Of a DNA stretch of 50,086 nt, positions 28,119-38,105 are shown piece by piece. The DNA comes from Piscirickettsiaceae bacterium CG07_land_8_20_14_0_80_44_28 (lineage in GTDB: Bacteria > Pseudomonadota > Gammaproteobacteria > Thiomicrospirales > Thiomicrospiraceae), in the NCBI GenBank assembly GCA_002779995.1, contig PEWX01000104.1, positions 1 to 50,086 of the forward strand. Direction: 5' to 3'. The position numbers were made by a program, and so were the translations under genes. Below the pieces are notes generated by a model. That model worked only from the letters and a program-made list of their open reading frames with translations, searched no databases and was not told the DNA's origin. Numbering within the stretch: the first letter of the stretch is position 1; each line of letters starts with the position of its first letter.

Positions 28119-30860
28119 TTAACTCAGCTTGCCGTGACAGTGCTTGTATTTTTTACCCGAGCCACAAGGACAAGGATCATTACGCCCAACTTTTGGGGTT
28201 TCTCTCCGATAAGTCCCCTCTTCTGCCGTTTGCTGATTCACCGTATCGGCAGCCGTTTCTTTTAAACCCTCTGAAATGGATTTTGCTACCGGATGCACGG
28301 CTTCAACCTGCTGAGGGCGTTCTTCTAATTGCTGCTGTTCATAAGCATCTACATCTTCCGAACCGCGTATTTGAACCCTCGATAAGGTTTGAATGGTTTC
28401 AAACATCACTTCATCTAAGAACGCTTCAAACATTTGCGCAGCAGAGGTACGATATTCTTGGAAAGGATCTTTTTGCGCAAACCCTTTTAAGTGAATCCAG
28501 CGACGCAAATAATCCATTTCATTGAGATGTTCACGCCATTGTTTATCAATGGTTCTCAATAGCACTTCTTTTTCAAAATGATGGCGAGTGGTTTTATCAA
28601 TTTGCGCCATTTTTTGATGATATTCCGCTTTCATGGCTTCAACTAAGCGGGTTCGTAATTTCTCTTCGTACAAACTTTTATCTTCGGCCAACCAATCTGA
28701 TAGGGGGACTTCGATACCAAAATCTTCATCAATCTGTCTTTCTAAACCATCAATATCCCATTGTTCTTCAATTGAACCCGGTGGCACAAATCCTGCCATC
28801 GTATTCTCAATGACATTCGCTCTTAAAGAATCAATAATGTCAGAAACATCCTCCTCTTCCATCAACTCATTGCGCTGAGAATAGACCACTTTACGCTGTT
28901 CATTGGCAATATTGTCAAATTTCAGTAAGTTCGCACGTTCATCTTGATGCATGCGTTCAACTTGTTTCTGAGCACGTTCAATCGACTTAGAAACCATTTT
29001 GTGCTCAATCGGTTCGTCAGATTTCATTCCCAATCGACGCATCATGTTTTTGACTTTTTCTGATGCAAAGCGACGCATTAGATCATCATCTAACGAAAGA
29101 TAAAAACGGGTTGCCCCGGGATCGCCTTGACGACCCGAACGACCCCGTAACTGATTATCAATTCGACGGGATTCATGGCGTTCCGAGCCTAAAACTAATA
29201 AGCCTCCACTGGCGATGACAGCATCATGACGCATTTGCCAATCCGCTTTTACCTGAGCGATTTCTTCCGGCGTTGGATCCTCTAGGGCTTCCAGTTCCAA
29301 ATCCAAATTTCCCCCCAGAACAATGTCCGTCCCCCGTCCGGCCATATTGGTGGCGATGGTCACTGCGCCCGGTCTTCCGGCATTCGCAATAATACTGGCT
29401 TCTTTTTCGTGGTGTTTGGCATTCAACACATTATGCTCAATCCCTTCTTTCTGAAACAAACCGGATAAAATTTCTGACATTTCAATGGACGCGGTACCAA
29501 TCAAAATCGGCTGCTGTTTTTCGACAATCTCTTTAACATCTTTGACAATGGTTGCCATTTTGCCTTGGATATCCAAAAACACTAAATCGGGCAAATCTTG
29601 TCTTTGTGGCGGATTGTGAGTCGGCACCACAACCACTTCAAGCTGATAAGTGGATAGAAACTCACCGGCTTCGGTATCTGCGGTTCCGGTCATTCCGGAT
29701 AGTTTTTGATATTGGCGGAAATAATTTTGGAAAGTGATAGAAGCATAGGTCTGGCTTTCAGCTTGAATGGAAACACCTTCCTTCGCTTCAACGGCTTGAT
29801 GCAAGCCATCGCCCCAGCGACGCCCAGCCATTTTTCGACCCGTATATTCATCAATAATAATCACTTCATTGTTTTGCACAATATAGTCGGTATTTCTTTC
29901 GTACAGTAGGTTCGCTCTTAAGGATGCATTCACATATTTCATTAAACTAATATGTTCAGCATCATAGAGGGAATCGCCCTCTTGCAAAATGCCCACTTCG
30001 ACTAACATGGCTTCAACTTTTGCGTGACCTTCATCGGTCAAATGAATTTGTTTGGTTTTTTCATCAATGGTGTAGTCGCCTGTTGAGGTTTTATTTTCTA
30101 AATCTTCAGTGCCTCTTTCTAAGCGCTCCACGAGCGGATTCATTTTTTCATAGAGTTCGGATTTATCTTCAGCAGGCCCGGAAATAATCAACGGGGTTCT
30201 GGCTTCATCAATCAGAATCGAATCAACTTCATCGACAATCGCAAAGTTTTGACCCCGCATGACGCGTTCTTCCGCAAAAATTGCCATATTGTCACGCAGA
30301 TAATCAAAACCAAATTCGTTATTGGTTCCATAGGTAATATCCGCTTGATAGGCAGCCTGTTTTTCGGCAGGCGCCTGCCCCGATAACACCACCCCGGTGG
30401 TTAGTCCCAAAAATTGATAAACCTGACCCATCCACTCAGCATCACGAGAAGCCAAGTAATCATTCACCGTAATCACATGCACGCCATGACCGGTTAAGGC
30501 ATTTAGGTAGGCGGGTAAAGTCGCAACCAGTGTTTTCCCTTCACCCGTGCGCATCTCGGCAATATTACCATCATGAAGAACCATGCCACCGACCAACTGG
30601 GTGTCGTAATGACGCATCCCCATGACCCGCTTACTGGCTTCACGCACCACGGCAAATGCCTCAGGCAATAGCTGATCTAACGTAATCGTTCCCTCAGCGA
30701 GCTGTTGCTTAAAGACAGGCGTTTTGGCTTTTAAGGCGTCATCCGACAATTGGGAGAGCGCTTCTTCCAAGACATTAATTTGCTGAACTTTTTTTGTATA
30801 TTGTTTGATTAACCGGTCGTTACGGCTGCCAAATATTTTTTTGAAGAGTTTTAAAGCCAT
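28119..30860 (-). CDS. secA: Preprotein translocase ATPase SecA
   Basis: ATPase motor that pushes Sec substrates through SecYEG. Walker A is [17 protein letters not shown], the DEAD-like box [20 protein letters not shown], and [10 protein letters not shown] and [28 protein letters not shown] belong to NBD2. The C-terminal zinc and SecB-binding motif [14 protein letters not shown] ends the protein. 913 residues, typical. No secM gene lies upstream; lpxC does. Confidence 0.98.
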   Translation of the reverse strand: MALKLFKKIFGSRNDRLIKQYTKKVQQINVLEEALSQLSDDALKAKTPVFKQQLAEGTITLDQLLPEAFAVVREASKRVMGMRHYDTQLVGGMVLHDGNIAEMRTGEGKTLVATLPAYLNALTGHGVHVITVNDYLASRDAEWMGQVYQFLGLTTGVVLSGQAPAEKQAAYQADITYGTNNEFGFDYLRDNMAIFAEERVMRGQNFAIVDEVDSILIDEARTPLIISGPAEDKSELYEKMNPLVERLERGTEDLENKTSTGDYTIDEKTKQIHLTDEGHAKVEAMLVEVGILQEGDSLYDAEHISLMKYVNASLRANLLYERNTDYIVQNNEVIIIDEYTGRKMAGRRWGDGLHQAVEAKEGVSIQAESQTYASITFQNYFRQYQKLSGMTGTADTEAGEFLSTYQLEVVVVPTHNPPQRQDLPDLVFLDIQGKMATIVKDVKEIVEKQQPILIGTASIEMSEILSGLFQKEGIEHNVLNAKHHEKEASIIANAGRPGAVTIATNMAGRGTDIVLGGNLDLELEALEDPTPEEIAQVKADWQMRHDAVIASGGLLVLGSERHESRRIDNQLRGRSGRQGDPGATRFYLSLDDDLMRRFASEKVKNMMRRLGMKSDEPIEHKMVSKSIERAQKQVERMHQDERANLLKFDNIANEQRKVVYSQRNELMEEEDVSDIIDSLRANVIENTMAGFVPPGSIEEQWDIDGLERQIDEDFGIEVPLSDWLAEDKSLYEEKLRTRLVEAMKAEYHQKMAQIDKTTRHHFEKEVLLRTIDKQWREHLNEMDYLRRWIHLKGFAQKDPFQEYRTSAAQMFEAFLDEVMFETIQTLSRVQIRGSEDVDAYEQQQLEERPQQVEAVHPVAKSISEGLKETAADTVNQQTAEEGTYRRETPKVGRNDPCPCGSGKKYKHCHGKLS

Positions 30861-30927
30861 TCTTACTGAAATCCAATAATGATTGAGAGCCTAGGGCAGG
30901 CTGATTATTTTTAAAAAAATGATTAGC

Positions 30928-30936
30928 ATTCTAACA
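30928..30936 (-). promoter_or_regulatory. Extended -10 promoter for secA
   Basis: On the minus strand TGTTAGAAT fits TG-n-TATAAT with one mismatch, 68 bases before the secA start. The same nine bases occur before lpxC. No convincing -35 was seen. Confidence 0.4.
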
Positions 30937-30960
30937 CATTTCTAGGCAGGAATAGCATAG

Positions 30961-30982
30961 TGAAACCTTTGCACGAGATGGC
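30961..30982. repeat. Terminal fragment related to the 61-base element
   Basis: Twenty of 22 bases match one end of the ilvD-end element (17094-17115 read on the minus strand), including CTTTGCACGAGATGGC. It sits between lpxC and secA. The rest of the element is absent. Confidence 0.5.
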
Positions 30983-31002
30983 GTCAAATGCAAAACGGCA
31001 TC

Positions 31003-31923
31003 TTAAAGTAAGATTTTACTGCTACCATATTGAATCGGTGGTTCTTCATCTGAATAAATCACCACTTCATAGGCTTCAGGATCGGCCATTAACGCCCGTA
31101 ATAGTTGATTATTCAATGCATGGCCTGATTTATGTGCCGTAAATTCACCAATGATAGGGTGTCCTGCCATATACAGATCGCCCACGGCATCCAAAATCTT
31201 GTGTCGAACAAATTCGTCCTTATCGCGCAACCCTTCCTGATTAACCACGCCATTATCATCTAAGCCAATTGCATTGTGCAAGCCAGCGCCCAACCCTAGA
31301 TTTTGAGCTCTTAACGTTTCCATATCCTTCATAAACCCAAAGGTTCTGGCACGACTGACTTCTTTAAAATAGGCAGTTGAAGAAAAGTCTAACGTCATTT
31401 TTTCTGCCGTCTGATCGAAAGCAGGATGATCAAATTCAATTGAAAAATTCAACCGAAATCCATTGTAGGGCAAAAATTTAGCCAGTCCACCTTGATTATT
31501 AGTGACTTCTATCGCTTTATTGATGCGAATAAATTTCTTGGGCGCTTCTTGAAGTTTCACGCCGGCAGCTTGCAATAAAAAAATAAAATGGGAGGCGCTA
31601 CCGTCCATAATCGGCACTTCATCAGCCGTAATATCAATATAAAGATTGTCAATACCAACGCCCGCCAAAGCGGACATCAAATGCTCGATGGTCGCGATTT
31701 TTGTAAGTTTACCGTCAGATTCTTGAACAATGGTCGTACACAACAGGGTTTCTTTCACCAAACTCGGTGTAACAGGAAAAGCCACGACAGGATGAACATC
31801 TATACGCCGAAAGCAAATACCGGTATCCACTGGCGCAGGACGCAAAGTCATAATGGATTTGTGACCCGTATGCAATCCAACGCCTTTCGCTTTAACCGTA
31901 TTAGCAAGTGTTCTTTGTTTCAC
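31003..31923 (-). CDS. lpxC: UDP-3-O-acyl-N-acetylglucosamine deacetylase
   Basis: Zinc enzyme for the committed step of lipid A synthesis. Zinc ligands are in ATIEHLMSALAG and HKILDAVGDLYMAGHP. The N-terminal KQRTLANTVKAKGVGLHTGHK matches the family. The start is GTG at 31923. 306 residues. ftsA lies only 65 bases upstream on the same strand, where ftsZ would normally come between them. Confidence 0.97.
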   Translation of the reverse strand: MKQRTLANTVKAKGVGLHTGHKSIMTLRPAPVDTGICFRRIDVHPVVAFPVTPSLVKETLLCTTIVQESDGKLTKIATIEHLMSALAGVGIDNLYIDITADEVPIMDGSASHFIFLLQAAGVKLQEAPKKFIRINKAIEVTNNQGGLAKFLPYNGFRLNFSIEFDHPAFDQTAEKMTLDFSSTAYFKEVSRARTFGFMKDMETLRAQNLGLGAGLHNAIGLDDNGVVNQEGLRDKDEFVRHKILDAVGDLYMAGHPIIGEFTAHKSGHALNNQLLRALMADPEAYEVVIYSDEEPPIQYGSSKILL

Positions 31924-31959
31924 GAATGACTCTTTTTTTCTGAAATAAAATAGCCGCGA

Positions 31960-31968
31960 ATTCTAACA
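31960..31968 (-). promoter_or_regulatory. Extended -10 promoter for lpxC
   Basis: TGTTAGAAT on the minus strand, 36 bases before the lpxC GTG, in the 65-base gap after ftsA. It suggests lpxC has its own promoter. The -35 region is weak. Confidence 0.45.
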
Positions 31969-31988
31969 TAAAGGCAATCGCATCATGC

Positions 31989-33242
31989 CTAAAAATTTTG
32001 GCTAAACCAGCTTTTCATTTTTGCCAATATTGAGCCGGTATCTTGGCTCAGAGCCCGCTGGCTATCACTATTAGGCTGATAGGACTGATGTTCCTTAGCG
32101 TACATTAACAACCCGACAGTGGTGGCAAATGCAGGGCTTCGAACCTCTTCTTTCAATCCGGAAACATCCTGAGGAATTCCCAAACGAACCGGCATGTGAA
32201 ACACTTCTTCCGCCAATTCAACCGCGCCTTCCACCAAAGAACTGCCACCCGTTAATACAATGCCTGCAGCAATTTTATTTTCAAAATCAGTACGTCTTAA
32301 TTCTGCCTGTATCAGCTGAAATAATTCTTCATAGCGCGGTTCAATCACCTCAACCAAAGTATGTCGAGATAAGCATCGCGCTGGACGATCGCCAACACTG
32401 GGAACCTCAATTTCTTCATCTTTAGAGATGAGCTGTGGGAGTGCACAAGCATATTTACGCTTAATGTCTTCTGCAGCCGCTTTAGGCGTTCTCAAAGCCA
32501 TGGCGATATCATTGGTCACCTGATCCCCCGCAACCGGAATCACTGCGGTATGTCGAATAGCGCCATTTTGGAACACGGCAATATCCGTTGTCCCCCCTCC
32601 GATGTCCACCAAACAGACGCCCAATTCTTTTTCATCTTCTGATAGCACCGCTTCTGAAGACGCCAGCTGCTCCAAAATCAAGTTATCCACTTTCAATGAA
32701 CACCGTTCAACACATTTGGTAATATTTTGAGCGGCACTAACGGAACCGGTCACCATATGTACCTTAGCTTCTAAACGCACCCCGGACATACCAATCGGTT
32801 CACGAATTCCACCTTGATTATCAATCATAAATTCTTGAGGCAGTATATGTAAAACTTCTTGATCCCCCGGAATGGCGATGGTTTGTGCCGCATCAATCAC
32901 TCGCTGTACATCTTCTTGCTGAACTTCTTGATGACTAATCGCAACCATACCATTGGAATTAAAACTTCCAATATGACTTCCTGCAATCCCCACAGAAACC
33001 GAGACGGCTTTAATACCAGACATTCTTTCCGCCTCATCAATGGCGCGTTGAATGGATTCGACGGTTGAATCAATATTCACCACCACCCCTTTTTTCAAGC
33101 CTTTAGACGGGTGGGTTCCTAAACCAACAACCTCAATACCACCGTCCCCTTTAACTTTGCCAATAATTGCGGCTATTTTTGAGGTGCCAATATCCAATCC
33201 AATAACGATATTAGTGTTTGAAGTCTGCTGCTTTCTTGCCAT
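31989..33242 (-). CDS. ftsA: Cell division protein FtsA
   Basis: Actin-like ATPase that tethers FtsZ to the membrane and recruits the division machinery. Phosphate 1 motif VIGLDIGTSKIAAIIG, phosphate 2 VCLVDIGGGTTDIAVF and adenosine motif GIVLTGGSSLVEG are present. The C-terminus ends in an amphipathic membrane-targeting helix (ILAKMKSWFSQNF). The ATG at 33242 is used; a GTG at 33254 is possible. The ftsQ stop is about 14 bases upstream. ftsZ does not follow. Confidence 0.96.
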   Translation of the reverse strand: MARKQQTSNTNIVIGLDIGTSKIAAIIGKVKGDGGIEVVGLGTHPSKGLKKGVVVNIDSTVESIQRAIDEAERMSGIKAVSVSVGIAGSHIGSFNSNGMVAISHQEVQQEDVQRVIDAAQTIAIPGDQEVLHILPQEFMIDNQGGIREPIGMSGVRLEAKVHMVTGSVSAAQNITKCVERCSLKVDNLILEQLASSEAVLSEDEKELGVCLVDIGGGTTDIAVFQNGAIRHTAVIPVAGDQVTNDIAMALRTPKAAAEDIKRKYACALPQLISKDEEIEVPSVGDRPARCLSRHTLVEVIEPRYEELFQLIQAELRRTDFENKIAAGIVLTGGSSLVEGAVELAEEVFHMPVRLGIPQDVSGLKEEVRSPAFATTVGLLMYAKEHQSYQPNSDSQRALSQDTGSILAKMKSWFSQNF

Positions 33243-33256
33243 TCGTGGTTTCACCT

Positions 33257-33988
33257 TTATTGCTCTATGCGGTTAGGATTTGCTTGCTCTTGGGTATTCG
33301 GGTGCTGTTCCGAGTCATCATTAGAACGTTTGATAACAAACCCATTACTATAGCGCAAATCATAAACTTGTGCGAATTTTCTTAGTGTCGGATCTATCTT
33401 GTTATAAGCTCGAATAAATCTTGTTATTTTGGCCGTTTGCAAGGCGTCATCCACCAACAAACGACTGCCCGACAGGAAGTCAATTTGCCAACTTTGATCC
33501 GTCTGCTGAGCCAGTTTTTCTATATGCCAGTCCATCCGATCAAATTGATGCTGAAATGTCGCGAGGGTTTGCAAAATTTTTGCAGCATTCAGCGGTTCTC
33601 CATCAAGCTTTACTAAATGTTGAAACCCATCAATCTGATGGGGATAAAAAATTTCACCGACCTGATTCAATAAGCCGTCCTCTTGCCAACGAGCCACCGG
33701 GGTTTGTTCAATCAACGCAACCCGCAATTGATTCGGCCATCGACGCGTTACTTGCGCTTGATAAACCCACTCTAAGCGAACCAGATCAGCATGAAGCCCT
33801 TCCAAATCAACTCGCCAAAAAGACTTGCCCAAATAGGGTTTAATCACAGTTTGCACTTCATCAGGGCTGAGTTGTTGGATTTTCCCTCGAAGCTGGACTT
33901 TAGACAAAACCGTCGTAGAGGAAACGGCGACCCAAACAATGGCACCCATCAATCCAATAATGCCTGCAAACAGCGCAAGTTTCTTCAC
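33257..33988 (-). CDS. ftsQ: Cell division protein FtsQ
   Basis: Bitopic membrane protein of the divisome. One membrane helix near residues 4-26 is followed by a POTRA domain (KVQLRGKIQQLSPDEVQTVIKPYLGKSFWRVDL) and a beta domain (VYQAQVTRRWPNQLRVALIEQTPVARW). 243 residues, slightly short of E. coli FtsQ (276). It lies 9 bases after ddlB and 14 before ftsA, the standard order. Confidence 0.94.
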   Translation of the reverse strand: MKKLALFAGIIGLMGAIVWVAVSSTTVLSKVQLRGKIQQLSPDEVQTVIKPYLGKSFWRVDLEGLHADLVRLEWVYQAQVTRRWPNQLRVALIEQTPVARWQEDGLLNQVGEIFYPHQIDGFQHLVKLDGEPLNAAKILQTLATFQHQFDRMDWHIEKLAQQTDQSWQIDFLSGSRLLVDDALQTAKITRFIRAYNKIDPTLRKFAQVYDLRYSNGFVIKRSNDDSEQHPNTQEQANPNRIEQ

Positions 33989-33997
33989 TCTGTATCC

Positions 33998-34945
33998 TTA
34001 TCGATTGACTTTAAGCGTTAAAGCCAACAACTTTAAAACCAGTTGCTCAAATGCCATACCAACCGCTTTGGCGGCCATTGGCACCAGACTGTGATCGGTC
34101 ATTCCCGGAACCGTATTCATCTCAATCAACCAGGCTTGGTCATTTTTATCTAACATTAGGTCAATTCGCCCCCAATGCCGGCCCCCCATCACCTCAAAGG
34201 CTTGTAATACAACCTTTTGAATATCGGCCTGCTGTTTTGTCGGCAAATTACTGGGGCAAATATACTGAGTGTCATGAGATTGATACTTAGCATCAAAATC
34301 ATAAAAATCATGATCCGTTTTTAACTCAATCAACGGCAACGCCTTGCCCTCTAAAACGGCGCAAGTAAACTCTCGGCCGTCAATCCATTGTTCAATTAAA
34401 ATTTCATCATCATATTGTTGTGCAAACGTCACCGCATCTTTTAAAGCCTCTAAATCATCCACTTTACGCATACCGATGCTCGACCCTTCATGACTGGGTT
34501 TTACGATCACAGGAAATGTTAAATTAAATAGAGAGACCGCCAAGGGTGCCGACGGAGAAACCTTTATAAAAGCCGGTGTTGGCAAACCAACCCCAGCCCA
34601 TAGCCATTTGGTTCTGAGCTTGTCCATTGCCAGCGCAGAAGCGGTCATACCACTTCCTGTATACGGCATTTTTAAAGCGTCCAACACCGCCTGAACGCCC
34701 CCATCTTCCCCCCATCGTCCATGCAATGCAATAAAGGCGCGATCATATTGTTTGGCAATCTCAGTTAACTGTGCCACCGAAGTGACATCACAAGCACGGG
34801 CATCGACACCCACGTGTTGTAAAGCTTGCGTCACCGCCATACCACTTTTCAACGAGATCGGTCTTTCAGCAGAATTCCCACCCATTAACACCGCCACTTT
34901 TCCAAGTTTCTTAACCAACCTTTGTTGATCAATCTGTGTTGTCAT
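33998..34945 (-). CDS. ddlB: D-alanine-D-alanine ligase
   Basis: ATP-grasp ligase making the D-Ala-D-Ala end of the peptidoglycan stem. VAVLMGGNSAERPISLKSG, FIALHGRWGEDGGVQ, the omega loop region and the ATP-grasp metal ligands in WLIEMNTVPGMTDHSLVPMAA are clear. 315 residues. It lies between murC and ftsQ, as in most gammaproteobacteria. Confidence 0.97.
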   Translation of the reverse strand: MTTQIDQQRLVKKLGKVAVLMGGNSAERPISLKSGMAVTQALQHVGVDARACDVTSVAQLTEIAKQYDRAFIALHGRWGEDGGVQAVLDALKMPYTGSGMTASALAMDKLRTKWLWAGVGLPTPAFIKVSPSAPLAVSLFNLTFPVIVKPSHEGSSIGMRKVDDLEALKDAVTFAQQYDDEILIEQWIDGREFTCAVLEGKALPLIELKTDHDFYDFDAKYQSHDTQYICPSNLPTKQQADIQKVVLQAFEVMGGRHWGRIDLMLDKNDQAWLIEMNTVPGMTDHSLVPMAAKAVGMAFEQLVLKLLALTLKVNR

Positions 34946-35008
34946 TTTTTACCAACCCTTTACAAAACCTTTTTGAGTTCAATCAAATCCATGCCCATTG
35001 TTATCCCA

Positions 35009-36391
35009 TCAGCGTTGTTTTTTCCATTGTTTGGCAAGTTGCCCCACATCTCCCGCCCCCATGACCAAAAGCGTATCCTGTGACAATAAAACCGACTCCA
35101 TCACGCTGTCCAATTCGGCTTTCGACTCAACATGCAAATTATCTTTGTGTCCTCGTAACCGCATGGCTTGTAATAATGCTTTGGAATCAAAGGCTGCAAT
35201 CGGCGCTTCACCCGCAGCGTAAACGTCTAGCAACACCACCAAATCCGCTTTCATTAACGCTAAAATAAATTCATCAAACAGGTCTCTGGTACGGCTAAAT
35301 CGGTGAGGTTGAAACACCAAAACCAAACGTTGATCCGGAAAAGCCGTTTTCGCCGTTTGCAAAGTCGCCGTTAATTCTGTGGGATGATGGCCATAATCAT
35401 CGACCAATGTCACCAATTTACCCCCAACCCGACACGCCTGATAAACTTCAAAACGTCGTCCGACCCCACCGAAATTCGCTAAGGCAGCTTGAATATCCCT
35501 TACATCGACTTTTAACTCCAATGCCACTGCAATCGCCGCCAGGGCATTTAAAACATTATGCACTCCCGGCTGGTTGAGGGTCACTTCAAAGCCGGGCGCA
35601 TCTGTTTGCTGAACTTCAAACTGCATTTTCAACCCCTTCTGAACAATTTTTGTCGCCCGCAAATCAACCTGTTCACCCCGGCCATAAGTACGTATTTTTC
35701 GAGACAGTTTGGGCAATATAGATTGAATATTTTGATCATCTCCACATAGAATGGCCATCCCATAAAAAGGCAAGCGATGAATAAATTCAATAAAGGTATT
35801 TTCAAGATTTTGATAATCGCCCTGATAGGTTGCCATGTGATCTTCATCAATATTGGTTACCACTGACATCATCGGCGATAAATGCAAAAAAGACGCATCA
35901 GATTCATCTGCTTCTGCCACCAAATAATGACTGCTTCCTAATCGCGCATTCGAATCACACTGATTGAGCTTACCGCCGATCACAAAAGTGGGATCTAACC
36001 CCCCTTGCGTTAAAATCGCTGCCACCAATGAGGTGGTTGTCGTTTTGCCATGGGTTCCGGCAATGGCAATGCCAAACCGCATTCGCATCAGCTCTGCTAA
36101 CATTGCCGCTCGCGGAATCACCGGGATTCGACAGTTTTTCGCATAAACCACTTCTGGATTATCCTCTAAGATAGCAGTAGAAACCACTACCACATCGCTT
36201 TGCTGAACATAAGCCGCATCATGGCCTAATTGAATTTTGGCCCCTAAGGCGCGAAGGTGCTGAAGGGTGTGATTTTCCCTGATATCTGAACCGGATACTG
36301 TAAAGCCTAAACTAAGACAAACCTCGGCAATCCCAGCCATACCAACACCACCGATACCAACAAAATGAATTTGCTTTACCTGATCTTTCAT
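35009..36391 (-). CDS. murC: UDP-N-acetylmuramate-L-alanine ligase
   Basis: Adds L-alanine to UDP-MurNAc. The N-terminal FVGIGGVGMAGIAEV, P-loop IAGTHGKTTTTSLVA, EADESDASFL and VDDYGHHPTE are the Mur ligase motifs. 460 residues against 491 in E. coli. First gene of the division cluster here; murG and ftsW, which usually precede it, are absent, and the suf operon lies upstream instead. Confidence 0.97.
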   Translation of the reverse strand: MKDQVKQIHFVGIGGVGMAGIAEVCLSLGFTVSGSDIRENHTLQHLRALGAKIQLGHDAAYVQQSDVVVVSTAILEDNPEVVYAKNCRIPVIPRAAMLAELMRMRFGIAIAGTHGKTTTTSLVAAILTQGGLDPTFVIGGKLNQCDSNARLGSSHYLVAEADESDASFLHLSPMMSVVTNIDEDHMATYQGDYQNLENTFIEFIHRLPFYGMAILCGDDQNIQSILPKLSRKIRTYGRGEQVDLRATKIVQKGLKMQFEVQQTDAPGFEVTLNQPGVHNVLNALAAIAVALELKVDVRDIQAALANFGGVGRRFEVYQACRVGGKLVTLVDDYGHHPTELTATLQTAKTAFPDQRLVLVFQPHRFSRTRDLFDEFILALMKADLVVLLDVYAAGEAPIAAFDSKALLQAMRLRGHKDNLHVESKAELDSVMESVLLSQDTLLVMGAGDVGQLAKQWKKQR

Positions 36392-36503
36392 TATTTTTAA
36401 ACTCTAATCCTCTCAAAAACGTATCTGCCAATGGGCACCTCGATATGATACCGACTTCTCAAGCGGCTATTGTAAAAACCTTTCATAGAATAGGAAAATT
36501 CCA

Positions 36504-36818
36504 TCAATGAAGCCAAGTTGGCTCAGGTTGATCAGGTGCAGACACCGGCTGTGGGATTAACCAATAATGCTGCCCCAGAACAGCAGCCAACTCAGAAGGT
36601 TTTTGCAGAGGATGGACGATTTCAAAATGGGAAAAGGTTGAGCCACTAACAAAGCCTTTTGCGACGGCCTCATCTAATAATTGTAAAACGTCAGCGACCC
36701 CCTCTCCTTGCAACGTTTCGGTGGCCGGATTCCAAAACAGGATTTTGGCAGGCCATGGTGAACCGGGAAGTGGCAAGCACTCTATACGAATCCAAACGTC
36801 GGTTTCTGGTTGCGACAA
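36504..36818 (-). CDS. Small protein of unknown function at the end of the suf operon
   Basis: 104 residues, starting with TTG at 36818 behind a full AGGAGG (36823-36828), so it is very probably translated. It lies 29 bases after sufS on the same strand. No family is recognised. It has one cysteine (IRIECLPLP, residue 14), no signal peptide, and a proline-rich C-terminus. The position suggests an accessory role in Fe-S assembly, but length and sequence do not match SufE, SufU or SufT. Confidence 0.75.
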   Translation of the reverse strand: MSQPETDVWIRIECLPLPGSPWPAKILFWNPATETLQGEGVADVLQLLDEAVAKGFVSGSTFSHFEIVHPLQKPSELAAVLGQHYWLIPQPVSAPDQPEPTWLH

Positions 36819-36847
36819 AAAGCCTCCTTTACCCCTTTAACCGTCCT

Positions 36848-38062
36848 TTAACGCAACATGTCCAGGGATTCATAAATCGCTGCAATCAAACGATCAATAT
36901 CTGCTGAATGGTTATACACCCCAAAAGACGCGCGAATGGTTGCAGGCACTTGAAACCTTTGCATCACCGGCATAGCGCAATGATGACTGGCACGAACAGC
37001 CACCCCCTCTTGATCCATGAGCGTCGCCATATCATGCGGATGCGCCCCCTCAATCACAAATGAAATCACGGCACCCTTGTCGGCGGCTTGACCAATCACT
37101 TTCAACCCGGGAATATCAGACAATTTCTTTGTTGCTTCCTGCAATAAGGTTTGTTCATAAGCCGTAATATTCGCTAAACCGATCTTATTGACAAAGTCTA
37201 TTGCTGCCCCCAAACCCATAACGCCCGCCATATTGGGCGTACCCGCTTCAAACTTATACGGCAAAACATTGTATTGGGTTTCTTCAAAGGTCACGGAATA
37301 AATCATATCCCCCCCCCCTTGATAAGGGGGCATGGCTTCTAATAAGGCTTCCTTCCCATATAATACGCCGATGCCTGTCGGCCCATAAACTTTATGCCCT
37401 GAAAAAGCATAAAAATCACAACCGATATCCTGAACATCCACTGTCATGTGTGGCACGGCCTGAGCCCCATCCACCAAAACCACTGCGCCAACATTATGTG
37501 CCATTTCAGTCATGGCTTTAACGGGATTGATCGTGCCCAATGCATTGGACATATGCACCACTGACACCAACTTGGTTTTCGCGGTTAAATACTGTTCAAA
37601 ATCCTTTAATGAAATTTCACCCAAATCATTAATGGGGAGGACTTTTAATACAACCCCCAAAGCGTCACGTAACATTTGCCAAGGCACAATATTCGAATGA
37701 TGCTCCATCTCGGTAATCAACACCTCATCACCCGCCTGAAGGTTTTGCCGACCCCAAGTTTGCGCTACCAGGTTAATGGCCTCTGTTGTTCCTCTGACAA
37801 AAATCACTTCTTTGGTGGATGCTGCATTCAAAAACTGACGGATTTTTTCACGACTCCCTTCATAAGCTTCAGTTGCGCGCTCACTTAATCCATAAACCCC
37901 GCGATGGACATTGGCATTTTCTGCCACATAATATTGAGTAATACGATCAATGACCACTTGCGGTTTTTGTGACGTGGCACCATTGTCTAAATACACCAAT
38001 GGGTGACCATTTTCGAGTTGTTTTAAGAGGGGGAATTGGTTTCGAATATCAGTAAAATTCAT
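36848..38062 (-). CDS. sufS: Cysteine desulfurase SufS
   Basis: PLP enzyme that removes sulfur from cysteine and supplies persulfide for Fe-S clusters. The PLP lysine is in FYAFSGHKVYGPTGIG, the reactive cysteine in VRASHHCAMPVM, and HSNIVPWQ is conserved. 404 residues, matching group II desulfurases. Order sufB-sufC-sufD-sufS. No sufE is adjacent. Confidence 0.96.
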   Translation of the reverse strand: MNFTDIRNQFPLLKQLENGHPLVYLDNGATSQKPQVVIDRITQYYVAENANVHRGVYGLSERATEAYEGSREKIRQFLNAASTKEVIFVRGTTEAINLVAQTWGRQNLQAGDEVLITEMEHHSNIVPWQMLRDALGVVLKVLPINDLGEISLKDFEQYLTAKTKLVSVVHMSNALGTINPVKAMTEMAHNVGAVVLVDGAQAVPHMTVDVQDIGCDFYAFSGHKVYGPTGIGVLYGKEALLEAMPPYQGGGDMIYSVTFEETQYNVLPYKFEAGTPNMAGVMGLGAAIDFVNKIGLANITAYEQTLLQEATKKLSDIPGLKVIGQAADKGAVISFVIEGAHPHDMATLMDQEGVAVRASHHCAMPVMQRFQVPATIRASFGVYNHSADIDRLIAAIYESLDMLR

Positions 38063-38105
38063 ATAGGATTCTTATGCGTAGAGACGGTGCAATCAGTCAT
38101 AAAAC

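Noticed and set aside
30861-31002. secM-like arrest peptide gene upstream of secA
   Set aside because: The 142-base gap has no suitable open frame; it holds a promoter-like box and a repeat fragment.
36945-36965. GAAACCTTTGCATCACCGG as another copy of the 61-base element
   Set aside because: It lies within conserved sufS codons and similarity stops after about 12 bases, so it is probably chance.
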